Part shown: positions 10,945 to 20,767 of the stretch, one piece after another
Position numbering within the stretch: the stretch's first letter is position 1
Layout of the letters: every line of letters starts with the position of its first letter
Assembly: GCA_903832395.1 (NCBI GenBank)
Contig: CAILBF010000017.1
Coordinates: 1-35,531 of the forward strand
From: an uncultured Actinomycetes bacterium
GTDB lineage: Bacteria; Actinomycetota; Actinomycetes; Nanopelagicales; Nanopelagicaceae
DNA length: 35,531 nt
Direction: 5' to 3'
Translations under genes and position numbers: made by a program
The notes under the pieces: generated by a model
Seen by the model: only the letters and a program-made list of their open reading frames with translations
Told to the model about the DNA's origin: nothing
Databases searched by the model: none

Positions 10945-11679
10945 TTAAGTAGCTGCGACTACTGCCCACATTATTAAAACACCAATTCCGGTCATAACTA
11001 AAGTCCAGCGCGATTCGTGACGTGAATGCGCCTCGGGTAAAATATGTGATGTCGCAATATAGATAACAAAGCCAGAAAATAGTGCTAAATAAAGGGCAAG
11101 ATATTTGTCGTTGAGCGCAAGGTAGGTGCCCAAGCTTGCGCCACCAATGCGCGCAATTGCATCAACACCTAAAAGATATTTACTTGACTTGGACCAGTGC
11201 CCACTTTTTACCAGCATCGAAACGGTATTGAGACCATCACTAAATGCGTGAACAACCACAGCTAAGAACACTGCAACGCCCAATGCGGTGCTCACACGAA
11301 ATGCAACGCCCAGTCCGACGCCGTCTAGAAAGACGTGACCACCCATAGCAAGAGCGCCGATAGTTCCAGAGATTGTGTGGTGCTCGTGATCATGGCCGTA
11401 ATCTGATTCGACGGGTTCGTGTGAGCCAAAGCTGCGCTCAAGAATATGCAGCAATAGGAAGCCCGCCAAAATTGCGATTGAGACGACTGGAACACCTGCG
11501 AATACATCCTTGTTCCTGGCGAAAACTTCTGGCATTAAATCAAAGCCGACTAAGCCAAGAAGTAAACCAGCTGAGAGCCCTAAAACTAAGTGAAAGCGAT
11601 CACTGGATTTAAAAGCCAGAACTCCGCCTGCAGTTGTTGCCATGACTGTGAAGATGGCAAAAAGGATCGCGAGATTCAT
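10945..11679 (-). CDS. ZIP family metal transporter
   Basis: Multi-TM protein, His-rich loop HDHEHHT, HVFLDGVGLG and HAFSDGLNTVSM motifs typical of ZIP TM4/TM5. Confidence 0.85.
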   Translation of the reverse strand: MNLAILFAIFTVMATTAGGVLAFKSSDRFHLVLGLSAGLLLGLVGFDLMPEVFARNKDVFAGVPVVSIAILAGFLLLHILERSFGSHEPVESDYGHDHEHHTISGTIGALAMGGHVFLDGVGLGVAFRVSTALGVAVFLAVVVHAFSDGLNTVSMLVKSGHWSKSSKYLLGVDAIARIGGASLGTYLALNDKYLALYLALFSGFVIYIATSHILPEAHSRHESRWTLVMTGIGVLIMWAVVAAT

Positions 11680-11711
11680 AATTTAAGCGTATCGCGATTA
11701 GGCTAGGGCTC

Positions 11712-11996
11712 ATGTTCGCAGTCGCCCGATTTAATGTCCCTCTTGCCGAATCCGCCGCTTTTCAAAGCAATCTTGAAGTGGCCCTTTCGGCGTTAGCTCT
11801 CTGCCCTGGATATATAAAGGGTGAGTTTGGGCAAAATCTCGATGAGACCACGCTCTGGTCGCTCACTACGCATTGGGAGAACGTTGGCTCGTATAGAAGG
11901 GCGCTTAGCAATAATACGGTCAAGATGCAGGCGATTCCGGTTTTAGCCCAGGCAATTGATGAGCCTGGTGCATATGAGGCGCCATATACCGAGTAA
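11712..11996 (+). CDS. small antibiotic-biosynthesis-monooxygenase-like (ABM/dimeric alpha-beta barrel) protein
   Basis: 94 aa; MFAVARFNVP...CPGYIKGEFGQNLDETTLWSLTTHWENVGSYRRALSN resembles ABM-fold small proteins. Confidence 0.6.
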   Translation: MFAVARFNVPLAESAAFQSNLEVALSALALCPGYIKGEFGQNLDETTLWSLTTHWENVGSYRRALSNNTVKMQAIPVLAQAIDEPGAYEAPYTE

Positions 11997-12059
11997 AATT
12001 TCCTGCACGGGAGTAACACCAGTTGCTTTTCGCCGACAGCCAGCCGGATGGAGATTATT

Positions 12060-13439
12060 GTGGCAACGGATCGTTTAGAAAATATCGTAGGTCTTGCAAA
12101 ACGTAGAGGTTTTGTTTACCCCTCATCTGAAATTTACGGCGGACTTCGAGCATCGTGGGATTACGGTCCACTTGGTGTTGAACTTAAAAATAATGTTAAG
12201 CGCCAATGGTGGAAATCAATGGTCATGGGTCGCGATGATGTAGTCGGCCTGGACTCATGTGTAATTTTATCTAAAGAGGTCTGGGAAGCATCGGGCCACG
12301 TAGCGACTTTTAGTGATCCTTTGACCGAGTGCACTGCATGTCATAAGCGCTATCGCGCAGATCATTTAATGGAGGCCTACGAGGCCAAGCATAAAAAAGA
12401 GGCTGGATCACTAAGTGACATTAACTGTCCAGCCTGCGGTAACAAAGGTCAGTTCACTGAACCAAAACAATTTAGTGGAATGTTAAAAACTTATCTTGGA
12501 CCCGTCGAAGATGAATCTGGATTGGCTTATTTGCGTCCAGAGACTGCACAGGGAATCTTTATTAACTTTGATCAAGTAATGACAACATCTCGCAAGAAAC
12601 CGCCATTTGGCATTGGCCAAATTGGTAAATCTTTTCGTAATGAAATCACACCTGGAAACTTTATTTTCCGCACTCGTGAATTTGAGCAGATGGAGATGGA
12701 GTTCTTTGTAGTTCCGGGAACGGACGAGGACTGGCATCAATACTGGATTGATACACGTATGGCCTGGTACTTAGATCTTGGAATTAATCCAGAGCGCTTG
12801 CGCCTCTTTGATCATCCGAAAGAGAAGTTGTCGCATTATTCAAAGCGCACCGCAGATATCGAATACAAGTTTGAGTTTGCCGGCACTGAATGGGGCGAGT
12901 TAGAGGGCATTGCTAATCGCACTGACTTTGATTTAAAGGCGCACTCTGCCGCCTCCGGCAAAGATTTGTCGTACTTTGATCAAGAAAAGGGCGAACGTTG
13001 GACGCCTTTTGTCATCGAACCCGCAGCTGGTGTCGATCGTTGTGCACTTACTTTTTTAATGGATGCTTTCACTGAAGACGAAGCACCTAATAGCAAGGGC
13101 GAGATGGAAAAGCGCGCAGTATTAAAACTAGACCACCGTTTAGCACCAATCAAAGCTGCAGTCCTTCCACTCTCACGCAACGCTGATTTATCGCCAAAGG
13201 CCAGAGATTTAGCGGCGCAGTTGCGTAAAAATTGGAGCATTGATTTTGACGATGCGGGTGCAATTGGCCGCCGTTATCGCCGTCAAGATGAGATTGGTAC
13301 TCCATACTGCATCACGATTGACTTTGAAACGCTAGAGGATAATGCAGTCACAATTCGCGATCGCGACACAATGGCACAAGAGCGCATCGGCATTGATAAT
13401 GTCGAAGCGTGGTTAGCGCCACGTTTACTAGGGTGCTAA
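12060..13439 (+). CDS. glyS: glycyl-tRNA synthetase
   Basis: [47 protein letters not shown] start at 12060 preceded by GGAG; class II motifs [28 protein letters not shown] track start is 12048. Confidence 0.96.
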   Translation: MATDRLENIVGLAKRRGFVYPSSEIYGGLRASWDYGPLGVELKNNVKRQWWKSMVMGRDDVVGLDSCVILSKEVWEASGHVATFSDPLTECTACHKRYRADHLMEAYEAKHKKEAGSLSDINCPACGNKGQFTEPKQFSGMLKTYLGPVEDESGLAYLRPETAQGIFINFDQVMTTSRKKPPFGIGQIGKSFRNEITPGNFIFRTREFEQMEMEFFVVPGTDEDWHQYWIDTRMAWYLDLGINPERLRLFDHPKEKLSHYSKRTADIEYKFEFAGTEWGELEGIANRTDFDLKAHSAASGKDLSYFDQEKGERWTPFVIEPAAGVDRCALTFLMDAFTEDEAPNSKGEMEKRAVLKLDHRLAPIKAAVLPLSRNADLSPKARDLAAQLRKNWSIDFDDAGAIGRRYRRQDEIGTPYCITIDFETLEDNAVTIRDRDTMAQERIGIDNVEAWLAPRLLGC

Positions 13440-14575
13440 AACCACTTCTACTTCCCCTTTCAAGCGGTGATCATTACATTGACCCACCGGTTGTTTTAGC
13501 TCCCATGGCTGGAATAACAAATGCACCATTTCGCACGCTTTGTCGCGAACAAGGTGCAGGTTTATTTGTTTCGGAGATGGTGACTGCGCGTGCATTAATC
13601 GAGCGCCGACCAGAAACTTTGCGCATGATTGTGCCAGGCAAAGATGAATGGCCACGTTCGGTGCAGTTATATAGCGTTGATCCCACGACGATGAGGGCCG
13701 CGGTCACGATGCTTGGAAAAGAAAACTTGGCCGATCATATTGATATGAACTTTGGTTGCCCGGTTCCAAAAGTGACACGCAAAGGCGGGGGAGCGGCGCT
13801 TCCATATAAACGTAAACTCTTTTCAAACATTGTCCAAGCCGCAGTTGAAGCCGCTAAGCCTTTTGGAATCCCAGTCACCGTAAAGATGCGTATTGGAATC
13901 GATAGCGATCACCATACATATTTAGAGGCGGCACAATCTGCCGCCGACCTCGGAGTTGCTTGGGTTGCACTGCACGCACGTACCGCGGCACAAATGTATG
14001 AAGGTAAATCTGATTGGTCGGCAATCACACGTTTAGTCGAGCACTTAAAGCCAAGCGGAGTACCTGTTTTAGGCAATGGTGATATCTGGTCAGGCCACGA
14101 TGCCGTCAATATGGTTCGCGAAACGGGATGTGCTGGAGTAGTTGTAGGCCGTGGTTGTTTAGGACGTCCATGGTTATTCGCTGACTTAGTTGCCGCTTTA
14201 AAGGGCAGCGAAAAAGAGTTAACACCAGCACTGCATCAAGTTCGAGAAGTAATGTTTCGTCACGCTAATTTAATTGTTGAGTATTTAGAGTCAGAGGATC
14301 GTGGCATGCGCGATATGCGCAAACACATGGCCTGGTATCTCAAGGGTTTTCGCGTGCCACGCGAAATTCGTCATGACTTAGGAATGGTCTCTTCGTTGCA
14401 AGAAATGCGTGCCCTGTTAGACCTGCTGGAGGATCAGCCATATCCAGTTGAAGTTGGCGATAAACCGCGCGGACGCACTAGCCATGGCCGACCACCCACT
14501 TTGCCCGATGGTTGGCTCAATGATCCAGATGAACTTGTTCATGTCGAACTCGAAGATGCGTTTTCGGGGGGATAG
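13433..14575 (+). CDS. dusB: tRNA-dihydrouridine synthase B
   Basis: [61 protein letters not shown]. Likely GTG start 13433 overlapping the glyS stop. Confidence 0.94.
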   Translation: MLKPLLLPLSSGDHYIDPPVVLAPMAGITNAPFRTLCREQGAGLFVSEMVTARALIERRPETLRMIVPGKDEWPRSVQLYSVDPTTMRAAVTMLGKENLADHIDMNFGCPVPKVTRKGGGAALPYKRKLFSNIVQAAVEAAKPFGIPVTVKMRIGIDSDHHTYLEAAQSAADLGVAWVALHARTAAQMYEGKSDWSAITRLVEHLKPSGVPVLGNGDIWSGHDAVNMVRETGCAGVVVGRGCLGRPWLFADLVAALKGSEKELTPALHQVREVMFRHANLIVEYLESEDRGMRDMRKHMAWYLKGFRVPREIRHDLGMVSSLQEMRALLDLLEDQPYPVEVGDKPRGRTSHGRPPTLPDGWLNDPDELVHVELEDAFSGG

Positions 14576-15229
14576 ATGTTTTTATTTCGCTGGATCGGTC
14601 GTTTAATATCGCTCATAATTATTCTTGCTTTAGTAGCTCCGGGTTATGCTGCATCAAAAGTTTGGCATGAGGCACATCATCCAGTTGTGCGAAATGCCGA
14701 TGTCATAGTTGTGCTTGGCACTGCGCAGTTAAATGGAGTTCCAGGGGATGCCTTGGAGGCGCGCTTAGTTGAAGCTAAACGCATTTATGATTTAGGTCTT
14801 GCTCCAACAATTATTACTGTCGGTGCGGGAGCTCCAGGTGATCGTACAACTGAGGCGGCATCGAGCAAGCGTTGGCTGCAATCGCATGGCATTCCAGCAA
14901 AGAAGATCACCGCCTTAGAAGTTGGCCGCGATACTTTAGTGAGCACGAAGGCATATACGGCTTTGATGAAAAAGCGCATGGTTAGCGATGTAATCATCGT
15001 GACCGATCCTTACCATTGCCTTCGCGCGATGACTATGGCAAATGATCAAGGTGTCGTTAGCACGTGCTCGCCAGTACAAACAGGTCCTAGCGCGATTGCA
15101 CATGCGGGCTATAAGTACGTGCTTCGCGAGTCAGGTGCCTACCTTGTCTACATCACCGTTGGCCGTCGAGGGATTCATGTGAGCGATCATTTACCGGGCT
15201 CTGACATTCTTATTAAGATTAATCCGTGA
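14576..15229 (+). CDS. YdcF/SanA-like DUF218 family protein, membrane-anchored
   Basis: N-terminal TM helix; ADVIVVLGTAQLNGVPGDALEARLVEAKRIYDLG, SKRWLQSHGIPAKKI, VIIVTDPYHCLRA. Confidence 0.85.
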   Translation: MFLFRWIGRLISLIIILALVAPGYAASKVWHEAHHPVVRNADVIVVLGTAQLNGVPGDALEARLVEAKRIYDLGLAPTIITVGAGAPGDRTTEAASSKRWLQSHGIPAKKITALEVGRDTLVSTKAYTALMKKRMVSDVIIVTDPYHCLRAMTMANDQGVVSTCSPVQTGPSAIAHAGYKYVLRESGAYLVYITVGRRGIHVSDHLPGSDILIKINP

Positions 15230-16443
15230 CGTACTCCGAAGACGATAGTGAGCGATTCTTAAACGAGCCAGCTAAGCGGGCAGGTCGCACTGAATTCATG
15301 CGAGATCGCGCACGCGTAATCCACTCGGCCGCCTTGCGTCGACTAGCGGCAAAAACGCAAGTAGCAGTTCCTTGGGAAAATGATTTTCAACGCACGCGTT
15401 TATCTCACTCACTAGAGTGCGCACAGATTGGCCGCGAACTTGGCGAATCATTAGGGGCTGATCCGGATTTACAAGATACCGCCTGCCTTGCCCATGACTT
15501 AGGCCATCCTCCCTTTGGCCATAACGGCGAAGAAGCGCTGGCCGATGTTGCTAAAGATTTCGGTGGCTTTGAAGGCAATGCGCAGAGCTTTAGATTACTT
15601 GTGCGCCTTGAAGCTAAAACCGTTGATGCTAATGGCAAAAGTATTGGCTTGAACTTAACTCGCGCTTCACTCGATGGAGCGACTAAATATCCGTGGCCAC
15701 GTTCACAAAATCCACGAAAGTTTGGCGTCTACGACGATGATGTTGAAGTCTTTAACTGGATGCGAATGGGTGCTCCAGTTGATAAGAAATGCATTGAAGC
15801 CCAGATTATGGATTGGTCGGATGACTGTGCATATTCGGTCCATGATTTAGAGGATGCCATCTTTGTCAAGCAAGTTTCAGTTGCGAACTTTGCAAATGAC
15901 TACGAGCAGATTTTTCAAGTCATGCGCAATGACTATGGCAGCGATGCAACCGAGCAAGAGGCAATTGATGCCCACCTTCGCTTATCGTCACTATCGGCCT
16001 GGCCGCACTATTTTGATGGCACACACCGCTCTCTAGCCAGGTTAAAGGATTCTACGTCGCAGTTAATCGGTCGTTTCGTTTTAGCTGCCGAACTTGAGAC
16101 GAGAAAAGTTTATGGGCAAGGCCCGCTCTCGCGTTATGGCGCCAACCTTGAGATTCCGCGCGAGCAAGTTGTAGAAGTTGATTTCCTAAAAGCTATCGCG
16201 GGCTACTATCTAATTAATGCCGCACATTCACAGGATCGTTATGCGAAACAACAGGTGATTATCAGGGAGCTGGTGGAGATGCTTATGGCATCGGCGCCGC
16301 GAGAGTTTGATTCGATTTTTATTAAAGCTTGGAATGAAGCCAGTGATGAAAGTGCGAAAATGCGCGTGGTTATTGACCAAGTTGCAGCTCTAACTGATCC
16401 TGGGGCATATGTCCTTCATGCGCGGCTACTGGCTAATCGCTAA
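15226..16443 (+). CDS. dgt: deoxyguanosinetriphosphate triphosphohydrolase-like HD protein
   Basis: FMRDRARVIHSAALRRLAAKTQV, RTRLSHSLECAQIGRELG, ACLAHDLGHPPFGHNGEEAL; GTG start with GTGA overlap to the upstream gene. Confidence 0.94.
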   Translation: MTYSEDDSERFLNEPAKRAGRTEFMRDRARVIHSAALRRLAAKTQVAVPWENDFQRTRLSHSLECAQIGRELGESLGADPDLQDTACLAHDLGHPPFGHNGEEALADVAKDFGGFEGNAQSFRLLVRLEAKTVDANGKSIGLNLTRASLDGATKYPWPRSQNPRKFGVYDDDVEVFNWMRMGAPVDKKCIEAQIMDWSDDCAYSVHDLEDAIFVKQVSVANFANDYEQIFQVMRNDYGSDATEQEAIDAHLRLSSLSAWPHYFDGTHRSLARLKDSTSQLIGRFVLAAELETRKVYGQGPLSRYGANLEIPREQVVEVDFLKAIAGYYLINAAHSQDRYAKQQVIIRELVEMLMASAPREFDSIFIKAWNEASDESAKMRVVIDQVAALTDPGAYVLHARLLANR

Positions 16444-16452
16444 AGTGAGCTC

Positions 16453-18291
16453 ATGAGCGGTCGCATTCGAGATGAAGATGTTGCATACATCCGCGAGCGC
16501 GCACCTATCGATGAGATTGTTGGAGATTACGTACAGTTAAAGAACGCTGGCGGCGGTCAGAAGAAAGGTCTCTGCCCTTTTCATGATGAGAAATCGCCCT
16601 CATTTCATGTGACGCCGAGCAAGGGTTATTTCCATTGCTTTGGCTGCCAAACTGGTGGAGATGTCATCGCATTCTTAATGAAGATTGACCACTTAACTTT
16701 CTCCGAAACTATCGAACGTTTAGCCGATCGCTTGGGTTACGTGCTTCGATACGAAGAGGGCGGAAGCAACACACCAACGTTTACAGCCGGTGCACGTTCT
16801 CGATTGATCGCGGCAAACACAGAGGCGGCCAAATTTTATCAAGAGCAACTCAACGGACCCAATGCCCAGCATGGACGCGATCTATTGACCAAGCGAGGTT
16901 TTGATAAAGCCGCCTGCATGCAGTTCGGTGTTGGTTTTGCACCCGATGAGTGGGATGCACTGACTAAACATTTACGGGCGATGGATTACACAATTGATGA
17001 GTTAGAAACCGCGGGTCTTTCCAAGATGGGCCAGCGCGGTCCGATTGATAGATTTCGTAACCGTCTTACGTGGCCGATAAAAGATATTTCAGGTGATGTT
17101 ATTGGTTTTGGTGCACGCAAATTGGCAAGTGATACCGAAGATCAAGGTCCTAAGTATTTAAATACCCCCGAGACTCCAATTTATAAGAAGAGCCAAGTTC
17201 TTTACGGCCTAGATGTTGCAAAAAAAGAGATTGCAAAAAAGCGCCAAGCCGTAATTGTCGAGGGTTACACCGATGTCATGGCAGCGCAATTAGCTGGCAT
17301 CACAACGGCCGTAGCAACGTGTGGCACAGCCTTTGGCGCCGACCACATCCGAATCTTGCGCCGTTTACTCATGGACGACGATGCTTTTAGAGGCGAAGTT
17401 ATTTTCACATTTGATGGCGACGCCGCTGGTCAAAAGGCGGCGCTACGTGCATTTAGCGATGATCAAAAGTTTGTAACTCAGACATTTGTTGCCGTCGAAC
17501 CCGATGGTTTAGATCCTTGCGACTTACGTCAGCAAAAGGGCGATTTAGCGCTGCGCGATTTAATTGCTCGGCGAGTACCGCTGTTCGAATTTGCAATTCG
17601 CAGCGAACTTGCGCATCACAAATTAGATTCAGCAGAGGGTCGCATCAATGCATTAAATGCGGCGGCGCCATTAGTTGCCCAGATTCGAGATAAGTCGCTG
17701 CGCCCTGAGTACACACGCCTTCTTGCAGGTTGGTTGGGAGTTGAAGTAGAGATAGTTTCTGCCGCAGTTTCACAAGGCGTTAAGGCACGTCCGCGCAGCG
17801 AAGAAGCCGTTGAGGCGACTAGCGAGGATACTAATTGGCGTCCTGATCCAAATGATGCCCGCTTAATTTTGGAGCGCGAAGTTCTCAAAGCCCGACTGCA
17901 AGAGCCAGCGCTATTTACTGGGACGCTTTGGTCGGATATAGAGGCCATTGCCTTTACCCATCCGGCATATCGGCAAATGCGCAAAACAATCGATGAGATT
18001 CAAGCGCTTTCAATGGAGTCGATTAGTGATGAAAAAATTAAAACGCTTTTTACTGAACTCACAGTCGAACCGATTCGTGCCGATGGCAAACCAACGGCGC
18101 TTTACGTCGAAAGCATTGTTGCTCGGTTACGCGAAGTTGCTATTTCAAGATCGATTGCTGAATTAAAATCGAGTCTGCAACGCCTTAATCCAGTTGAGAA
18201 TGAAATTGAATATAACGCCGCATTTAGCGCCTTGGTAGCCCTAGAAAGCACCCGTCGCTCACTGCATGATTTAGCCCTCGGCGGCCTTTAA
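16453..18291 (+). CDS. dnaG: DNA primase
   Basis: VGDYVQLKNAGGGQKKGLCPFHDEKSPSFHVTPSKGYFHCFGCQTGGDVIAF zinc-binding domain; VEGYTDVMAAQ, TFDGDAAGQKAALRAF TOPRIM. Confidence 0.97.
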   Translation: MSGRIRDEDVAYIRERAPIDEIVGDYVQLKNAGGGQKKGLCPFHDEKSPSFHVTPSKGYFHCFGCQTGGDVIAFLMKIDHLTFSETIERLADRLGYVLRYEEGGSNTPTFTAGARSRLIAANTEAAKFYQEQLNGPNAQHGRDLLTKRGFDKAACMQFGVGFAPDEWDALTKHLRAMDYTIDELETAGLSKMGQRGPIDRFRNRLTWPIKDISGDVIGFGARKLASDTEDQGPKYLNTPETPIYKKSQVLYGLDVAKKEIAKKRQAVIVEGYTDVMAAQLAGITTAVATCGTAFGADHIRILRRLLMDDDAFRGEVIFTFDGDAAGQKAALRAFSDDQKFVTQTFVAVEPDGLDPCDLRQQKGDLALRDLIARRVPLFEFAIRSELAHHKLDSAEGRINALNAAAPLVAQIRDKSLRPEYTRLLAGWLGVEVEIVSAAVSQGVKARPRSEEAVEATSEDTNWRPDPNDARLILEREVLKARLQEPALFTGTLWSDIEAIAFTHPAYRQMRKTIDEIQALSMESISDEKIKTLFTELTVEPIRADGKPTALYVESIVARLREVAISRSIAELKSSLQRLNPVENEIEYNAAFSALVALESTRRSLHDLALGGL

Positions 18292-18348
18292 CCCCTCAAT
18301 TTTCGAACCCGCCTCGCGTGCGCTAGAGTTTGCGCTCGTACGCATTGA

Positions 18349-18420
18349 TCCCTGATAGCTCAATGGCAGAGCAGCCGGCTGTTAACCGGCAGGTTCTTGG
18401 TTCGAATCCAAGTCAGGGAG
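18349..18420 (+). tRNA. tRNA-Asn (GTT)
   Basis: Acceptor TCCCTGA/TCAGGGA, anticodon stem CCGGCTGTTAACCGG with anticodon GTT, T-loop GGTTCGAATCC; discriminator G; CCA not encoded. Confidence 0.96.
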
Positions 18421-18465
18421 CTTTCATTCATTAAAAACTCAGGTTAAACCTTTATTATTTCCTCC

Positions 18466-19365
18466 ATGTCACTTATACAAAACTTCCTGCGAACCACCAC
18501 CAACTCATGGCGCACTCAAAGCGCCTCCCTACGCATAATGCGCTTATGGCTGGGAGTTACGTGGATTTATGCGGGCTGGAATAAGGCCACCGATGCTGGG
18601 TTTTTAACCCGCGGCTCAACAACGTTCATCGGCAAACAACTCAGCGGATATTCAACGCAATCTCCAATGGGTCACTTTGTTTTTAACAAATTGATGGAGC
18701 ACGCAGTTCCAGTCGGCGCCTTTGTCATGATCAGTGAGTTTGCAATTGGTCTTGCAACGTTGCTGTGGGTTGCACCTACGCTGGCCGCCTTTGGTGGCTT
18801 TTCAATGTCGCTTGGCCTGTGGCTCGCAAGTAGTTTCCACGCCCATCCATATTTCCTAGCAAGCGATACGGCCTATGCCGTGTTGTGGCTTTCCTACTTC
18901 TTATTTATTTTAGGTAAGCGGCGTACATTAGATATTTCATTAAATCGTCGCGGTGCATTGAGAGTTGGAATTGTTGGTGCAATCGCTATCGCCGGTGCCG
19001 CTGTAGGGAAGTTAACTGCTCCATCGACTAAGGCGACTGCGGCCTCCAGTTCGAGTACGGGAACAAAAACTCAACTCACCAAATTAGTTGATTTCCCAGT
19101 TGGCTCTGTTGCAAATTTTGCTTTAGCGACAGGGGAGCCTGCAATTTTATTTAGGACTAAGACTGGTGTCTTTGCCTACTCTGCAATCTGTACGCACCAA
19201 GGCTGCACCGTTGGGTACTCAGCGGGCACCAAAACTTTGGACTGTCCATGTCACGGCGCGCAGTACGACCCATTTGATTCAGCCAAAGTACTTGGTGGCC
19301 CAGCGCCAACGCCTCTTGGCTCGGTTAAAGTTGCAATCGAAGGCGCTTGGATAGTGCTCGCGTAA
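18466..19365 (+). CDS. DoxX-like membrane domain fused to Rieske [2Fe-2S] domain
   Basis: N-terminal multi-TM DoxX-like region (LRIMRLWLGVTWIYAGWNKATDAGF) and C-terminal CTHQGCTVGYSAGTKTLDCPCHGAQYD Rieske motif. Confidence 0.85.
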   Translation: MSLIQNFLRTTTNSWRTQSASLRIMRLWLGVTWIYAGWNKATDAGFLTRGSTTFIGKQLSGYSTQSPMGHFVFNKLMEHAVPVGAFVMISEFAIGLATLLWVAPTLAAFGGFSMSLGLWLASSFHAHPYFLASDTAYAVLWLSYFLFILGKRRTLDISLNRRGALRVGIVGAIAIAGAAVGKLTAPSTKATAASSSSTGTKTQLTKLVDFPVGSVANFALATGEPAILFRTKTGVFAYSAICTHQGCTVGYSAGTKTLDCPCHGAQYDPFDSAKVLGGPAPTPLGSVKVAIEGAWIVLA

Positions 19366-19399
19366 CTTAACCGAAACACAAGTGAGTTAAGATTAAGCC

Positions 19400-19639
19400 A
19401 TGGCCCTATTTCGTCTTAATGTAGCTCTGCCCGATCGTCCTGGCTCCCTTGGTTTACTCGCCTCGGCAATTGGCGCAGCTGGAGGAGATATCCGTGAACT
19501 CGTAGTTTTAAAGTCTGAAGGTGGACGTGGCTTTGATGATATTACTGTGGCAGTTCCTGGAAGTGACCCAACTGATTTAATTGAACTACTTAACTCAATC
19601 GGTGGGGTAGAGGTTATTTCTATAAACCCCGTTGGATAA
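19400..19639 (+). CDS. ACT-domain protein (79 aa)
   Basis: MALFRLNVALPDRPGSLGLLASAIGAAGGDIRELVVLKSEGGRGFDDITVAVPG, ACT-domain pattern. Confidence 0.85.
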   Translation: MALFRLNVALPDRPGSLGLLASAIGAAGGDIRELVVLKSEGGRGFDDITVAVPGSDPTDLIELLNSIGGVEVISINPVG

Positions 19640-20765
19640 TTTCGGCGCCTTGGCTCGGTAGCGAAGTAAAGAAGCGCGGTGCTTTAAATGAATTTCTTTT
19701 AAACTCTATCTCTATAGCATTTATAACCTCTTGCGTATGACTGGCTTTAATAAGGGCGATTGCACTTCCGCCGAATCCACCACCAACCATTCGGGCACCG
19801 AGTGCCCCTGCCGACAGTGATGCATTAACTGCGGCATTGAGCTCTGGACATGAGACATCATAATCATCGCGCAGTGATGTGTGAGATGCGTTGAGCAAGG
19901 CTCCTAGTTCGATGAAGTTTTTCGCCTCAAGGGCCGCTACGGCATCGATCACTCTAGCAATCTCACTCACTGCATGACGTGCCCGAATAAATTCAGTTTC
20001 AGTGATTTCATCTTTGGAGGTTTCGAGTTTTTCAAGAGTTAATTCGCGCATCGATCTGATGCCAAGTTTTGCAACTACTGAATCACATGAGGCACGGCGT
20101 TCGGCATATCCACCATCCGTGAGAGAGTGATGGGCCTGCGTATCTATTATCAAGAGCTCCAGCCCACTTGAGGCAACATCAAAGACCACATGTCTAACTG
20201 AAAGATCGCGGCAATCCAATAAAAGCGCCGAGCCGGTCTTTGCCATTAGTGAAACCGATTGATCCATAATTCCGCAAGGAACTCCTACGTAATCATTTTC
20301 AGCTTTTTGTGTAAGTCGCGCTAATGTCTCTAAATCAAACCCAAGAGAGAATAAATCATTGAGGCCCGTTGCGACACTGCATTCGAGGGCGGCCGATGAA
20401 GAAAGCCCTGCACCCAGTGGGACATGTCCATCGATCATTATATTGACACCTTGGTTAATCCCCATGGCCCAAATAACGCCGAGAACATAGCGCTCCCAAT
20501 GGCCCTTAAGCTTTGGATTAATATCATCAAGATTAACTGTGACTATCAATTTTCTTTGTTGAACCGATGCTATGCGAACTAAACGGTCAGGACGTTTGCG
20601 AAGGGCTGCATAAGTTCGATCGGCGATTGCAAATGGCAGAACATATCCGTCGCTGTAATCGATATGTTCTCCGATTAAATTAACTCGACCAGGGGCCGCA
20701 GCGATTACATCCGGAGTTTGTGCGAAAGCCTTTACAAACGCTTTATCGATTGTGGAGAGTGACAT
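19620..20765 (-). CDS. galK: galactokinase
   Basis: APGRVNLIGEHIDYSDGYVLPFAI, VPLGAGLSSSAALE, MVGGGFGGSAIALI. Confidence 0.96.
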   Translation of the reverse strand: MSLSTIDKAFVKAFAQTPDVIAAAPGRVNLIGEHIDYSDGYVLPFAIADRTYAALRKRPDRLVRIASVQQRKLIVTVNLDDINPKLKGHWERYVLGVIWAMGINQGVNIMIDGHVPLGAGLSSSAALECSVATGLNDLFSLGFDLETLARLTQKAENDYVGVPCGIMDQSVSLMAKTGSALLLDCRDLSVRHVVFDVASSGLELLIIDTQAHHSLTDGGYAERRASCDSVVAKLGIRSMRELTLEKLETSKDEITETEFIRARHAVSEIARVIDAVAALEAKNFIELGALLNASHTSLRDDYDVSCPELNAAVNASLSAGALGARMVGGGFGGSAIALIKASHTQEVINAIEIEFKRNSFKAPRFFTSLPSQGAEIIQRGL

Positions 20766-20767
20766 AG

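Noticed and set aside
11994-12059. glyS 5' region CACGGGAGTAACACC...GCCGACAGCCAGCCGG resembling GGGAGTA of yybP-ykoY (Mn2+) riboswitches
   Set aside because: Only a short motif match; the remaining conserved elements are not recognisable and glyS is not an expected target.
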